Assembly: GCF_000425645.1 (NCBI RefSeq)
Contig: NZ_AUDV01000005.1
Location: 124,001-188,000, forward strand
Direction: 5' to 3'
DNA length: 64,000 nucleotides
Source of the DNA: Gaetbulibacter saemankumensis DSM 17032
GTDB lineage: Bacteria; Bacteroidota; Bacteroidia; Flavobacteriales; Flavobacteriaceae
The notes beneath the pieces are model-generated. The model made no database searches. It saw only the letters and a list, made by a program, of their open reading frames with translations, and was not told where the DNA came from. The position numbers were made by a program, and so were the translations under genes. This document shows, piece after piece, positions 43,197 through 55,082 of the stretch (positions within the stretch are counted from its first letter, which is position 1; each line of letters begins with the position of its first letter).

Positions 43197-44580
43197 TTTC
43201 ACTGTACTTCAACAAAATTGATTTTAGTTTTGCTACATCAATTGGTTTTGATAAAAACCCTACCATTCCCGCTGTTTTAGCCTTTTCTATATCGTCCTCA
43301 AAGGCACTTGCAGAAATCCCTATTATAGGTGTTTTATTTACTTTGAATTTATTCGTGTTTCTAATAGCCTTAGTAGATTCATAACCATCCATATCAGGCA
43401 TAAAAATATCCATAAAGACCATATCAAAATCAAGCACTTCATACAAATCAAGAGCTTCAACGCCATTCTTAACAAATGTGCAATCCGCACCTTGTTGCTC
43501 TAACAGAAATTTAATGGATTTCTGGTTCATTCTATTATCTTCAGCAACCAAAACATTAAAATTACTAACCAACGTAGGATTAAAGGCTTCTTTATCTGAT
43601 TTTATGTTAAGCGTTTTTTTAAGCTGTAAACTGAAATAAACGGTTGAACCTTGTTCTTTTCTGGTTTCAACGTTTAATTCTCCTCCCATTAACTCTACTA
43701 ATTGTTTGGCTATATTTAAACCCATTCGCTTTACCTGCGAACTTGTTACTTTCTGTTTTTCTAACTTATCATTCGATGGAGTATTTATAATGGGATGTAA
43801 TTCCTCCTGTGGAATCCCCATGCCTGTATCCTTTATATAAAAGCTAACTATCTGATCGTTTTCTATTGATACGGTTTGGTCTACAATAACCGTTACCTGA
43901 CCCGAATCTGTAAATTTTATGGCATTACTTATTAAATTAACCAATACTTGCTGAATTCTAAAGGCATCCGCAATTAATAAATGTTTACTTTCTGTTCCTG
44001 TTAAAAATTCAACTTTAAAATGAAGGTCCTTCTCCCAGGCCTGATATTCGAACATTTTAAACAAATGTATCAGATTCGCTTTTAAATCAACCGCTTTTAA
44101 ATTTAAACTAATTTCTCCTTCATCTACTTCAGCATTATTACTTATCATTTCTACTAACTGCATCATATTTTTAGACGAATACGCCGCAATTTCAACCTGA
44201 GCTTTCTGGTCTGCATCTAAATTAGTTTCCTTCAGCATATTGAGCATACCCATCACAGTACTTAAAGGCGTTCTTATTTCATAACTTAAATTGTTTAGAT
44301 ATAAGTTATTCAAATCTACTTCTTTAGCTGTAGCATCTTGTTCACCCTGAAGCTTAGTTACCTTATCCTTCATTTTAGAAATTAACATGTCGTATTTCAA
44401 CTGCTTTTTATAAAAATATTGCAATACAACTATTTGAATTGAGATAATCACAAAAAGGGTTATTAAAAGGACTTTAGTGGGTAAATTATGCTCAACAGTC
44501 AGGTATCCAATAGACAGGACTACAGTGATTAATCCTGTAATTATAAAGAATAATACTTTTCTAAAATTGTTATTTTTCAT
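43180..44580 (-). CDS. Hybrid sensor kinase/response regulator lacking the phospho-acceptor His
   Basis: This 466-residue membrane protein has two N-terminal helices (about 8-25 and 36-55), a coiled linker (60-95), a dimerisation/HisKA region (95-155), an HATPase domain (about 170-320) and a receiver domain (about 340-460). The H-box reads NNLSYEIRTPL: residue 100 is Tyr (codon TAT at 44283-44281) where His is expected. The ATP site appears intact (N box NLISNAIKF, G1 DTGMGIP, G2 GLNIAKQLVELMGG). The receiver is also intact (AEDN, Asp391 in VFMDIFMPD, SKPI). It therefore cannot phosphorylate itself at the usual position. It may act as a pseudokinase, a phosphatase, or a receiver scaffold. Confidence 0.9.
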   Translation of the reverse strand: MKNNNFRKVLFFIITGLITVVLSIGYLTVEHNLPTKVLLITLFVIISIQIVVLQYFYKKQLKYDMLISKMKDKVTKLQGEQDATAKEVDLNNLYLNNLSYEIRTPLSTVMGMLNMLKETNLDADQKAQVEIAAYSSKNMMQLVEMISNNAEVDEGEISLNLKAVDLKANLIHLFKMFEYQAWEKDLHFKVEFLTGTESKHLLIADAFRIQQVLVNLISNAIKFTDSGQVTVIVDQTVSIENDQIVSFYIKDTGMGIPQEELHPIINTPSNDKLEKQKVTSSQVKRMGLNIAKQLVELMGGELNVETRKEQGSTVYFSLQLKKTLNIKSDKEAFNPTLVSNFNVLVAEDNRMNQKSIKFLLEQQGADCTFVKNGVEALDLYEVLDFDMVFMDIFMPDMDGYESTKAIRNTNKFKVNKTPIIGISASAFEDDIEKAKTAGMVGFLSKPIDVAKLKSILLKYSEKDQPA

Positions 44581-44722
44581 TTATATAAAGCTCAACTAAT
44601 GTTGAATATTTGTCGTAATAATATTTAAAGATATAAATTATAAACGGAATTTATTCCCCTTAAAGTTTTAACTTTTTCATTTAAAAAACCTTAAATTTAG
44701 AGTTCATCAATTGAATTGAACT

Positions 44723-45763
44723 ATGCGAATTGAATATGATATTAAATTAGGCTTTAAAGATGTTATGATACGCCCAAAGCGATCTACATTAAAGAGCCGA
44801 TCGGAAGTTTCCTTAGAACGAAGTTTTAAATTTTTACACAGTCCACATGTGTATACCGGAGTCCCAATTATTGCTGCTAATATGGATACGGTTGGCACCT
44901 TTGAAATGGCTAGAGCTTTATCAGAGCAAGGCTTATTTACAGCTATACATAAACACTATTCCTTAAACGACTGGAGTGTATTCTCATCCACGTTACCCGA
45001 TAACGCTAAAGACCTCATAGCTGTTAGTACTGGAATCAGTAAGGACGATTCAAAAAAATTAGCCTCAATTATTGAAAATAATAGTTACTTAAAATATATC
45101 TGTATCGACGTAGCTAATGGTTATTCTGAACATTTTGCTCATTTTGTTCGTGATACTCGTTCGAAATATCCAGATTGTGTTATTATTGCGGGTAATGTTG
45201 TTACCGGAGAAATGGTTGAAGAATTATTATTATCAGGTGCTGATGTGGTAAAAGTTGGCATTGGTCCCGGATCTGTATGTACCACAAGAGTAAAAACAGG
45301 TGTTGGATACCCTCAGCTTTCAGCTATAATTGAGTGTGCCGATGCTGCACATGGTATAGGTGGACAAATTATAAGCGATGGGGGCTGCGCAACACCTGGT
45401 GATGTCGCTAAAGCCTTTGGAGGTGGTGCGGATTTTGTTATGCTTGGAGGTATGCTTGCCGGACACACTGAAAGTGGTGGTGAAATTATTGAAAAACAAG
45501 GAAAACCCTATCGGAAATTTTACGGAATGAGTTCCTCAACAGCTATGAATAAACATGTTGGTGGTGTTGCAGAATACAGAGCTAGTGAAGGCAAAACGGT
45601 GGAAATACCTTTTAAAGGTGAGGTTAAAAACACCCTCCAAGAAATCTTAGGAGGCTTAAGAAGTACTTGTACATATGTTGGGGCACAACGTCTAAAAGAT
45701 CTAACCAAATGCACCACTTTTATTAGAGTAAACGAACAAGAAAACAGAGTATACACTGAATAA
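44723..45763 (+). CDS. guaC: GMP reductase
   Basis: GuaC converts GMP to IMP with NADPH, feeding guanine nucleotides back into the purine pool. The 346-residue TIM barrel starts [29 protein letters not shown], the GuaC N-terminus. It has [20 protein letters not shown], and the active-site loop [20 protein letters not shown] with the catalytic Cys. The CBS domains of the related IMP dehydrogenase are absent and the length fits GMP reductase. A TAAATTTA about 30 bases upstream is one base off the -7 consensus. A nine-pair hairpin follows the stop. Confidence 0.95.
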   Translation: MRIEYDIKLGFKDVMIRPKRSTLKSRSEVSLERSFKFLHSPHVYTGVPIIAANMDTVGTFEMARALSEQGLFTAIHKHYSLNDWSVFSSTLPDNAKDLIAVSTGISKDDSKKLASIIENNSYLKYICIDVANGYSEHFAHFVRDTRSKYPDCVIIAGNVVTGEMVEELLLSGADVVKVGIGPGSVCTTRVKTGVGYPQLSAIIECADAAHGIGGQIISDGGCATPGDVAKAFGGGADFVMLGGMLAGHTESGGEIIEKQGKPYRKFYGMSSSTAMNKHVGGVAEYRASEGKTVEIPFKGEVKNTLQEILGGLRSTCTYVGAQRLKDLTKCTTFIRVNEQENRVYTE

Positions 45764-46235
45764 TAATTACAGCTGCCCATTTTAAATGTAATAAATTTTA
45801 ACATTTAAAGGTGTTGATACTTACTAATTAAAGTGATGTGTGTTAAGCAGACGTCGAAGAATTCACAGCTATTCTAAATGTAAATATTTTAGGTAGTTTG
45901 AATCGCTCGATAATAACGTCGAGTAACCTTTAAATTATCAATATTTCACTTAAAAATATGACTCATGTTTAAATCGTTAATAATTCAAATAACTGAAAAT
46001 TAAGCCTTTTGCATTCTTTTATACTTTTTTATTTACATGCCTGAACAGAACTTTTTTCCTGGCTTTGGACGGGTAAATTTCAGAGCAACAAATAACGAAA
46101 TACCTCAAAACCAACATATCATTGTGGTGTGAGGTTGTAATTATAATAATGTCCCTCCTCTAAAACGGGGTATTTACAGTGCTAGCAAAAACAAAATAAC
46201 GATTCCCGTTGGTATTAGACCCTTATAAATATAAT
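45764..46235. other. 472-base spacer between convergent guaC and the double ABC gene
   Basis: This is the longest non-coding stretch and is odd because other convergent genes here abut. It starts with an AT-rich hairpin, TTTAAATGT (45781-45789) with ACATTTAAA (45801-45809) and an 11-base loop, which may end the guaC transcript. The rest holds only short frames: a 31-codon plus frame at 46037-46132 and a 32-codon minus frame opposite, neither resembling a known protein. GC content rises near 46040-46210. A decayed gene or a small RNA is possible; I see nothing definite. Confidence 0.5.
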
Positions 46236-47462
46236 TTATTCCACCACCTGACCTATTGAGCCAGTTTCATTTGGGGTTAATTTATAAATATAATCAGGTT
46301 CCAATCCTTGTTCTTTTCTGTGAGAAACATATAATATAGCAGTTTCTGTTTCTAAAGCTATTTTATTTACCAATTCTGTAAATATTTTAACATCGAAATC
46401 ATCCAAACCATTGGTAGGTTCATCTAAAATTAATAACGGTGGATGTTTCACCATGGCGCGGGCAATTAAAACTAATACCTGATGCCCTCGAGATAAGGTT
46501 AAGAAACATTGCTTTCTTATATCAAACATTCCTAAAACCCGTAACCATTGATGCGCAATTTTAATTTGCTGATTGGTTGGCGTTTTATATAATCCAATGG
46601 TATCAAAAAAACCCGAAACGATCATATTTCCAATAGAATCTCGACGGTTAAAACCTCGCAACATATCTGAAGAAAAATAACCGATTTTCTTTTTAATTTC
46701 CCAAACCGATTCGCCACTACCTTTTTGCCTGCCAAATAAGATTATATCCTGCCCATATGCTTTTGGATTATCTCCGAAAATCATACTCAACATCGTACTC
46801 TTTCCTGAACCGTTAGGTCCTATAAGTTGCCAAAATTCCCCAGTCTTAATTTCCCAGTTAATGCCATTTATAATAGGGCGCTCATGATAAGCTACTGAAA
46901 CATTTTTAAAGTTTACCACAGGATTATAGCGCTCTTTTTTGAACTGATAATCTTGTGGTAAAGCGTTAATAAAATTAGTATTTGAAGAGGCTACAGTATT
47001 AAAACTTGAATCAAACAATACTAGAGTATTGTCTTCCTTTATTTGATAAACCTTATTTACAATAGGCAATATTTCCTGTTTTCTATTGGTAATTTGAATC
47101 ACAGGAATACATGCAGCTAAATCTGAAATCTGATTTATAATATCTTTTTGAGCGGCTACATCCAAATTTCCAAATACATTATCAACAATAATATATTCCG
47201 GATTCTGAGCAATAAGATACTTAAGTAATGCCTTTTTTCTCTCACCTGATGAAGCATGCTCTAAAGTGTTCTTGGTATCGGTAAATACTTCGTAATGTCC
47301 ATGAATACGTTCTTCTGAAATAAATTTGTTTAATGTTATTTCTGAAAAAAGTACACCATTCAATTCTGAAAAATCATAAATAAAATCGCCTGTTTGAATA
47401 CAATCAATAAGATGTTCTTTATTATTCTTATTGTTTATATAAACTGCTATATGATGATTCAA
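46236..47462 (-). CDS. Double ABC-domain ATPase with degenerate first half (ModF-like)
   Basis: This 408-residue soluble protein has two ABC nucleotide-binding units and no membrane part. Unit 1 (about 1-160) has no Walker A. It keeps a signature-like SSGERKKALLKYL and a Walker-B-like IIVDNVFGNLD in which the catalytic Glu is replaced (VDN). Unit 2 (about 180-400) is complete: GPNGSGKST (215-223), LSRGHQVLV (signature, with R and H in place of G and Q), LLILDEPTNGLDD and YVSHRKEQ. The layout resembles ModF/PhrA-type proteins of unknown function. No ATG is in frame, so the start is TTG 47462. It follows the BadF-type kinase by 24 bases. Confidence 0.85.
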   Translation of the reverse strand: MNHHIAVYINNKNNKEHLIDCIQTGDFIYDFSELNGVLFSEITLNKFISEERIHGHYEVFTDTKNTLEHASSGERKKALLKYLIAQNPEYIIVDNVFGNLDVAAQKDIINQISDLAACIPVIQITNRKQEILPIVNKVYQIKEDNTLVLFDSSFNTVASSNTNFINALPQDYQFKKERYNPVVNFKNVSVAYHERPIINGINWEIKTGEFWQLIGPNGSGKSTMLSMIFGDNPKAYGQDIILFGRQKGSGESVWEIKKKIGYFSSDMLRGFNRRDSIGNMIVSGFFDTIGLYKTPTNQQIKIAHQWLRVLGMFDIRKQCFLTLSRGHQVLVLIARAMVKHPPLLILDEPTNGLDDFDVKIFTELVNKIALETETAILYVSHRKEQGLEPDYIYKLTPNETGSIGQVVE

Positions 47463-47486
47463 AAGCTACTTTTATTAAACTGAATA

Positions 47487-48347
47487 TTATAATTTACTGG
47501 TATGAAAAGCTACCAAACCTTCTATAGGACGACGCTCGAAGTTACCAGCAACAAAGCCCATTTCTTGAGCAACTTCTTTAATTTGGTCTTGCGCAAAATA
47601 CGCTATGGATCCTGCAAAATGTACAGGTACGGTTTTTAGCTCTTCTTTGTATTGCATTATCATCGTTTTTGTAAATAAACGAATACCATCTTTAATCAGA
47701 TTAATAATGTATTCTGAATCCTTATTTAAAAACATAAATTCAGCAAAATGAGCTAAGTAAGCATTTGGATTTGGCTTCTTGTAAATATTGTATTTAATAT
47801 AATCGGTATCCATATTATACTTACTTTCAAAAGCAATTTTAATATTTTCTGGCATACGATTAAAGTAGTAATCTCTAATTAACTGACGTCCATAATAATT
47901 ACCTGAGGCATCATCCATAATGATATATCCCAAAGAGTTTACACGTTGATGCAACTCTTTACCATCATAGTAACTACAATTTGATCCTGTACCTAAAATA
48001 CAAACAACTGCAGCTTCACTTTCGTTATTGATAGTCGCAAAAACAGCAGCCATAGTGTCCTCTTGCACATGAACTTCGGCATTTTTAAAGACATCTTCTA
48101 ACGCCGATTTTAAAATATTTCTAGTTTTCTCTGTGCCACATCCAGCTCCATAAAAAAATACGTGTGTTACTACCTTTTTGTTAGCTTTTAGATCTTCATC
48201 TCCTTTTATTATTTTCTTGATCTTACTCTCAGAAATAATATTTGGATTTAAACCTTTCGTACGTATTTTTTCAAGTAATTTATTACCATTTGAATCTACC
48301 GCTATCCAATCTGATTTGGTAGAACCACTATCAACTATTAAAATCAT
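47487..48347 (-). CDS. BadF/BadG/BcrA/BcrD-type ATPase, probable N-acetylglucosamine kinase
   Basis: This 286-residue protein has the ASKHA fold. Phosphate-1 loop DSGSTKSDWIAVD, connect-1 FFYGAGCGTEKT, phosphate-2 CILGTGSNCSYYDG and the late HFAGSIAYFAQ are visible. These match the BadF family members annotated as N-acetylglucosamine kinases. GYIIMDDASGNYYGRQLIRDY resembles the sugar-binding/lid segment. It lies behind pfkA and gapA on the same strand, but a strong terminator (48362-48403) separates them. The ABC gene follows after 24 bases. The sugar specificity is inferred, not shown. Confidence 0.85.
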   Translation of the reverse strand: MILIVDSGSTKSDWIAVDSNGNKLLEKIRTKGLNPNIISESKIKKIIKGDEDLKANKKVVTHVFFYGAGCGTEKTRNILKSALEDVFKNAEVHVQEDTMAAVFATINNESEAAVVCILGTGSNCSYYDGKELHQRVNSLGYIIMDDASGNYYGRQLIRDYYFNRMPENIKIAFESKYNMDTDYIKYNIYKKPNPNAYLAHFAEFMFLNKDSEYIINLIKDGIRLFTKTMIMQYKEELKTVPVHFAGSIAYFAQDQIKEVAQEMGFVAGNFERRPIEGLVAFHTSKL

Positions 48348-48403
48348 ATGTTAAAAATAAAAACTCCACAGTTAGTAACCATGTACAATAAACCTGTGGA
48401 GTT
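48348..48403 (-). terminator. Terminator of the pfkA-gapA unit
   Basis: On the minus strand AACTCCACAG (plus 48394-48403) pairs perfectly, ten bases, with CTGTGGAGTT (plus 48362-48371) across 22 bases. TTTTATTTTTAAC follows at 48361-48348. The stem is 26 bases past the gapA stop. The BadF-type gene starts at 48347, so read-through is possible. Confidence 0.85.
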
Positions 48404-48429
48404 GTTAATAATCTTATATTCTACTTAAA

Positions 48430-50438
<2,009 letters not shown>

Positions 50439-50598
50439 ATATTTTATCTTTATGACAGTAAAATTAATAAAGAAAAACCATATATCTATGGCATTTTTTG
50501 GATTTTAACTAGAGATTTAATACTATAACGTTTGAGTTAACAAAAAAATAGGCCTCTAATTAAAAATATGTCAATCGCATGGTTTGAAACTGTTTAAC

Positions 50599-53500
50599 TT
50601 ATTGCATTTGAATATATTCTGGAAGCGCTTCTTCTGCTTCTTTTTGGGTTTTAACCTGAAGTTCTTGTTCTTCCCTTTTTGCGTCCGACTTTTTAAAAAG
50701 ATTTCGAATTAATTCCTGAAACGTATCAAATTCAACGTTATAAGATATACCAATACCTTGGGTATACCCAATATCTTCGCCAAAATTTCTAATACTATTT
50801 TCTCTATTAAAAACTTTTGCTGTTAACGTACCTTCTTCGTTAAGTAAAAAGTCTATTTCAACATCACCGGCCACTACCGTTTGTGTTGCATTAGCCTCCC
50901 CTACCGGCACTGCTACTTTTCCATTGATTAAAACACGATCACTAATTTGTGTTTGCAGTGTCACACCAAAACGATCTCCTGTTTGATAATCAGGCCTGTT
51001 TTCCCCTACTTCATAATTGAGTCCTATATTCAACTTATTGTCTCCAGCTGTAAAAATACCATTAACAATCCCATTAAGGCGTTCGGCTATAGTACCTGAA
51101 AAACTCAATTCGCTTAATCCTCTTGAAAACGCACCCGTTGACAATAAATAAAGCGCTTGGTTTTGTCTGTCTTCATTGGATTCCAATCGATAATTCAACT
51201 CTGATTTTACAGTAGAACTCACGTTAGGGAAATTAAATTCAAAATCAGGTTGTGGTTGATCCAGTTTACCCGATAAATTGATTTGTAGCTCCACCGGAAT
51301 ACTCCTATTAATAGGGTTATCCAATAACGGGGAAGGATTGGCCTGCGTTTTATATATCGCCTGCATTTTAATATCAGCCTGTAATGGATCACCTTCCCAG
51401 TTTAAAGTTCCTCCTGGCTGTACTATAAATTCTTTCTGAATTAAGCCTCCATAAGCAAAATTATAAACCCCTTCGAAAACAGAGAAGTCACCGTACATAT
51501 TAAATTTGCCATTGGTATTAATTTCAACTAATAAACCACCTCGTCCACGACCTTTTAAACCGTGCCCAGAATTTTTATCGATAATAATTTCCACTTCGGC
51601 ATCTTTAGTAACGTCTAAATCGAACTCCAAATCTAAACCATCTAATTCCGTAAACAATAGTTTTTTCCCCTGGTTTTTAGCACGTTTTTCTTCTGCTGTA
51701 ATAAAGTGTATATACGTGTTATCACCAAAGGACTCAGTATCATTTAAAGGGATTTTAAATACGGTTCCTGGCTTGGTTTCACCAACTACACTTATTACCA
51801 ATTGCTCCGTTGGTCCCTTTATACTTGCCTGCCCCCCTAAAAATCCTGTTCCATAATAAAGAGCATCTTCACTTTCCGGCGTATCTAGCACCAATAAGTT
51901 TTGCGTACTTACATTTAAATCTAAATTCCATTTTGAAAAATTCACATGTGAAATCCATCCATTAAAATCGCCCTTGGAGTTATATTTAGTATCGGACAAC
52001 TTAACATTATTAAAAATGAAACTTTGATCTTTGAGTGTGATAGACGATTTAGGGGCAAAGTCATAATCGACATTTAAATAAGGGATTCCAATACCACCAT
52101 TATCAAGGACTAATTCTCCATTAATACCTGGGCGTTTTAAATTGCCTTTCACATTAACTCTACCCGTCGCAATTCCACGAATATTTGAGAGGATATCTTG
52201 AAGTAAAGGGTTTAATGGTTGCAAATTAAATCTATCAAAAACTAAATCAACATCTATATAAGAGTTGTTTCTAGCAATGCTAATATCTCCTGTAGCCAAA
52301 AATGATTTTTTTACATCATCTTTTATAGTCAAGTCGACATTGTAATTAGTTAAGTTATCATTGCCTATTATTTTGGCATCAAATGAGCCTAAATTAAAAT
52401 CATTCACAACAAAATCATCTATTACAATGTTTGAATTTGGCAAATAACTTCCGTTCTGTTGTAAAATATCAAGTTTACCATTCACTATACCATTTAAGGT
52501 TAAGCCTTCTAATTCTGGCGTGATTTTTTTAAGCCTTACATTATAAAAATCAAGATTTATATCTTTTTGAGTAGAATCTTTTATAAATCCAGCTAGTCTA
52601 ATTTCTTCTTCATCATTCTTAACAATAAAATCATCAATCTTAAAAGTACTTAATGCTTTATTAAAAGCTATTTTGTTAGATTTATTATTCTCCGTATTAA
52701 TATTCCATTTAGCATTTTTAATTGTAACATCAGACTTTTTAAATCCTACAACAGACTCTCCTTCTTCATTTATAGTATGATATAAATTCAGATTATAAAC
52801 ATCCTTGTTTTGTTTTCCTCCACTAAATTCTGAGCGCATAAACAAGGTATCGTTGAGTGTTACATTAATTAAATTGAATTTAGAAACGTCGTAATATTTA
52901 GTTTTTAAACTATCAACTTCTACATAAGTATTAAACAATGGATTGCTGTTATCGACCTGCAACTCTATGTTGTCTACAAAATAATCAAGCAGTTTAATTT
53001 TTGGTGACTTAAAAGTTAACCTAAACCTCTTGGCATCACTTTCCACGGCACCTCTAATAAATGTGTTTTTTCCCAATTCTATTTCTGGGTAAATTACCTC
53101 AATAATCTTATTATAAATTTTAAAATTAAAATCTATGGACTGATTGCTCGTTACCTCATGTGGCACATAATTGGTATAAATTTCTCCTAACGAATTTTCA
53201 AATAATTTTTTTAAATCTCTAAATCGAAATCTACCTTTTAGTTCTCCTTCTATAATATCTGGAGAATTAATAGCTATATGACGGATACCATCTTCGAATT
53301 TTGAAGAAATATCAAACTGATTAAAATAATAGGTGTCAATTTGATTTTTATAAGATGTGTTTCTAAAAGCTATTTTACCATAAGCATCATCAAATCCACT
53401 AGCATTCATATTCATTTTCACATTACTTTTGAAAATGGATACCTCATGGTTTTTTATAAAATTAAGAGTATTTAATTCAGCATAATCGACATTGGCTTCA

Positions 53501-54969
53501 AAATCATACTTATTAACATCGCCCGAAAAATCTACCAATCCTAAAAAATTAAGTTTTAAATTTCGATCGTTAGCTATTAAACTTCCATCAAATATTTTGT
53601 TTCTAACATTACCCGCTACCTTGATACGCCGATAATTATAATTATTAAAAACAAGTTCGAAAATATCACCTTTTACCTGGGTATCGATATTTTCGACTGT
53701 AAAACCACTTCCTTTAACTTCAAAATTTAAAGCACCAACCCCTACGATGGGATCATCTAAAAAAATTCCGAAATCAAAATCTTCAAAAGCTATCTTTCCC
53801 TGATAAGAAGCATTGTCAATATCGTTTACCTTGGTGATTTGCAAATTGGAATCAATAAAACCTAATTCGGTATTTATCTCAATATCGGCATTAACGGTCG
53901 ATGATGTTATCTGAGTATTTCCATAAATTACGAAAGCCCCTAATCGACGAAGTGATGTAGGTAAAGCTTCACCAAGTACATTGGGTAATAAATCTTTTAA
54001 ATCCTGATGAGTTGATGTTAAATTTCTAAAATTACCGTCTAAGAAAAAATTACCTTCTTCTTTGTTAAAGAGGTTTTCAAAGCGTATATCCCCATTTATT
54101 TTGGTGTTTGAACTCGTATTAAGTTGTAAATTTTTAGCCGTTAGATTATTTAAGGTTCCTGATAAATCAACACTAAAGTTAGCGACTTGACCTTTACCAA
54201 ATTCATTATAAAAGGTATTAAGTTCATCTAAAAGAACACTAGAATCTGCAAAATTGGCTTTTACCTGTACCTTATCAGTAAAAAATTGCAAATCTTCTCT
54301 ATTGTAATTAAACTCTAACTCCCCTTGCAAAATAGAATTAGGAGTTTTTATCTTTAAATTAGCAAATTGCATATCTGCCGGGGTATACTTAAAATTCGTG
54401 CTTAAATTTTTTAAAAATACACCTCTACTATCTTTGAAGGATAAAGTATTAACACGCATCCCAACATCACTTCCGTTAATTAAGAAGTTCGTTGCATTAA
54501 TGTTCAAATCGTTTAACTCCAATAAATTTATTGTTTCCCTATTTTCATCTATTAATCGAAAAATCCCATCGTATATAGAAACGTCACTTGACGACATTAA
54601 AAATTGTCCTTCTCTGGTATTAGGGTTATCACTTTCAAACCGAGCAACAAAAACATCCAAATTGGTATCCCGTGTTCCCTCATAGGTTTTAATATTAAAT
54701 ACCAAATCTATAATATCTATATCACCAAAAGTTAACTTCCCATTAATTAAGTTGCTTATACTAATTATAGATGTATTCAGTTCTTGAATGCTAATTAAAG
54801 TGTCTTGCTTATAATCTTCTATATAAATATTTTTAAGTTCTACATCACCATTAAACTGCAGGCTCAATCTATCAATATTTATATTCGTATTAAATTCGTT
54901 ATTAAGTTTGGAAGTTGCAATATTACCTAAACCCGTTTGAACAATTGGCAAAGAAAGTACCAGCACCAA
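50599..54969 (-). CDS. tamB: Translocation/assembly module protein TamB
   Basis: TamB is a very long periplasm-spanning protein of the AsmA-like (DUF490) group that helps lipid transport and outer-membrane assembly. It has a hydrophobic N-terminus, about 1100 residues of beta-strand repeats, and the conserved C-terminal TamB domain (DVTKDAEVEIIIDKNSGHGLKG, EGVYNFAYGGLIQKEF, QADIKMQAIYKT, LNIGLNYEVGENR). The first usual start, TTG 54969, falls inside the membrane helix. The same frame runs on to a stop at 55050 without ATG, GTG or TTG, and encodes NKKRIKKIFKIVSKFAGIII before it. The true start must use a rare codon, or the sequence carries an error or mutation. Identity is certain; the 5' end is not. 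Confidence 0.93.
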   Translation of the reverse strand: MVLVLSLPIVQTGLGNIATSKLNNEFNTNINIDRLSLQFNGDVELKNIYIEDYKQDTLISIQELNTSIISISNLINGKLTFGDIDIIDLVFNIKTYEGTRDTNLDVFVARFESDNPNTREGQFLMSSSDVSIYDGIFRLIDENRETINLLELNDLNINATNFLINGSDVGMRVNTLSFKDSRGVFLKNLSTNFKYTPADMQFANLKIKTPNSILQGELEFNYNREDLQFFTDKVQVKANFADSSVLLDELNTFYNEFGKGQVANFSVDLSGTLNNLTAKNLQLNTSSNTKINGDIRFENLFNKEEGNFFLDGNFRNLTSTHQDLKDLLPNVLGEALPTSLRRLGAFVIYGNTQITSSTVNADIEINTELGFIDSNLQITKVNDIDNASYQGKIAFEDFDFGIFLDDPIVGVGALNFEVKGSGFTVENIDTQVKGDIFELVFNNYNYRRIKVAGNVRNKIFDGSLIANDRNLKLNFLGLVDFSGDVNKYDFEANVDYAELNTLNFIKNHEVSIFKSNVKMNMNASGFDDAYGKIAFRNTSYKNQIDTYYFNQFDISSKFEDGIRHIAINSPDIIEGELKGRFRFRDLKKLFENSLGEIYTNYVPHEVTSNQSIDFNFKIYNKIIEVIYPEIELGKNTFIRGAVESDAKRFRLTFKSPKIKLLDYFVDNIELQVDNSNPLFNTYVEVDSLKTKYYDVSKFNLINVTLNDTLFMRSEFSGGKQNKDVYNLNLYHTINEEGESVVGFKKSDVTIKNAKWNINTENNKSNKIAFNKALSTFKIDDFIVKNDEEEIRLAGFIKDSTQKDINLDFYNVRLKKITPELEGLTLNGIVNGKLDILQQNGSYLPNSNIVIDDFVVNDFNLGSFDAKIIGNDNLTNYNVDLTIKDDVKKSFLATGDISIARNNSYIDVDLVFDRFNLQPLNPLLQDILSNIRGIATGRVNVKGNLKRPGINGELVLDNGGIGIPYLNVDYDFAPKSSITLKDQSFIFNNVKLSDTKYNSKGDFNGWISHVNFSKWNLDLNVSTQNLLVLDTPESEDALYYGTGFLGGQASIKGPTEQLVISVVGETKPGTVFKIPLNDTESFGDNTYIHFITAEEKRAKNQGKKLLFTELDGLDLEFDLDVTKDAEVEIIIDKNSGHGLKGRGRGGLLVEINTNGKFNMYGDFSVFEGVYNFAYGGLIQKEFIVQPGGTLNWEGDPLQADIKMQAIYKTQANPSPLLDNPINRSIPVELQINLSGKLDQPQPDFEFNFPNVSSTVKSELNYRLESNEDRQNQALYLLSTGAFSRGLSELSFSGTIAERLNGIVNGIFTAGDNKLNIGLNYEVGENRPDYQTGDRFGVTLQTQISDRVLINGKVAVPVGEANATQTVVAGDVEIDFLLNEEGTLTAKVFNRENSIRNFGEDIGYTQGIGISYNVEFDTFQELIRNLFKKSDAKREEQELQVKTQKEAEEALPEYIQMQ

Positions 54970-55082
54970 AATGATGAATAAGAGAATTATTATTCCCGCG
55001 AATTTGGATACTATTTTAAATATTTTTTTGATACGTTTTTTATTTACTTAGCACGTTTGTTTCAATTACTTACCCGAAAACC

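Noticed and set aside
46037-46132. 31-codon frame starting ATG 46037
   Set aside because: Too short, no recognisable family, no promoter box, and a competing open frame of similar length on the other strand. Mentioned only within the spacer description.
48362-48403. Riboswitch or leader before the BadF-type gene
   Set aside because: The ten-pair stem followed by a T-rich tract on the minus strand is fully explained as the gapA terminator.
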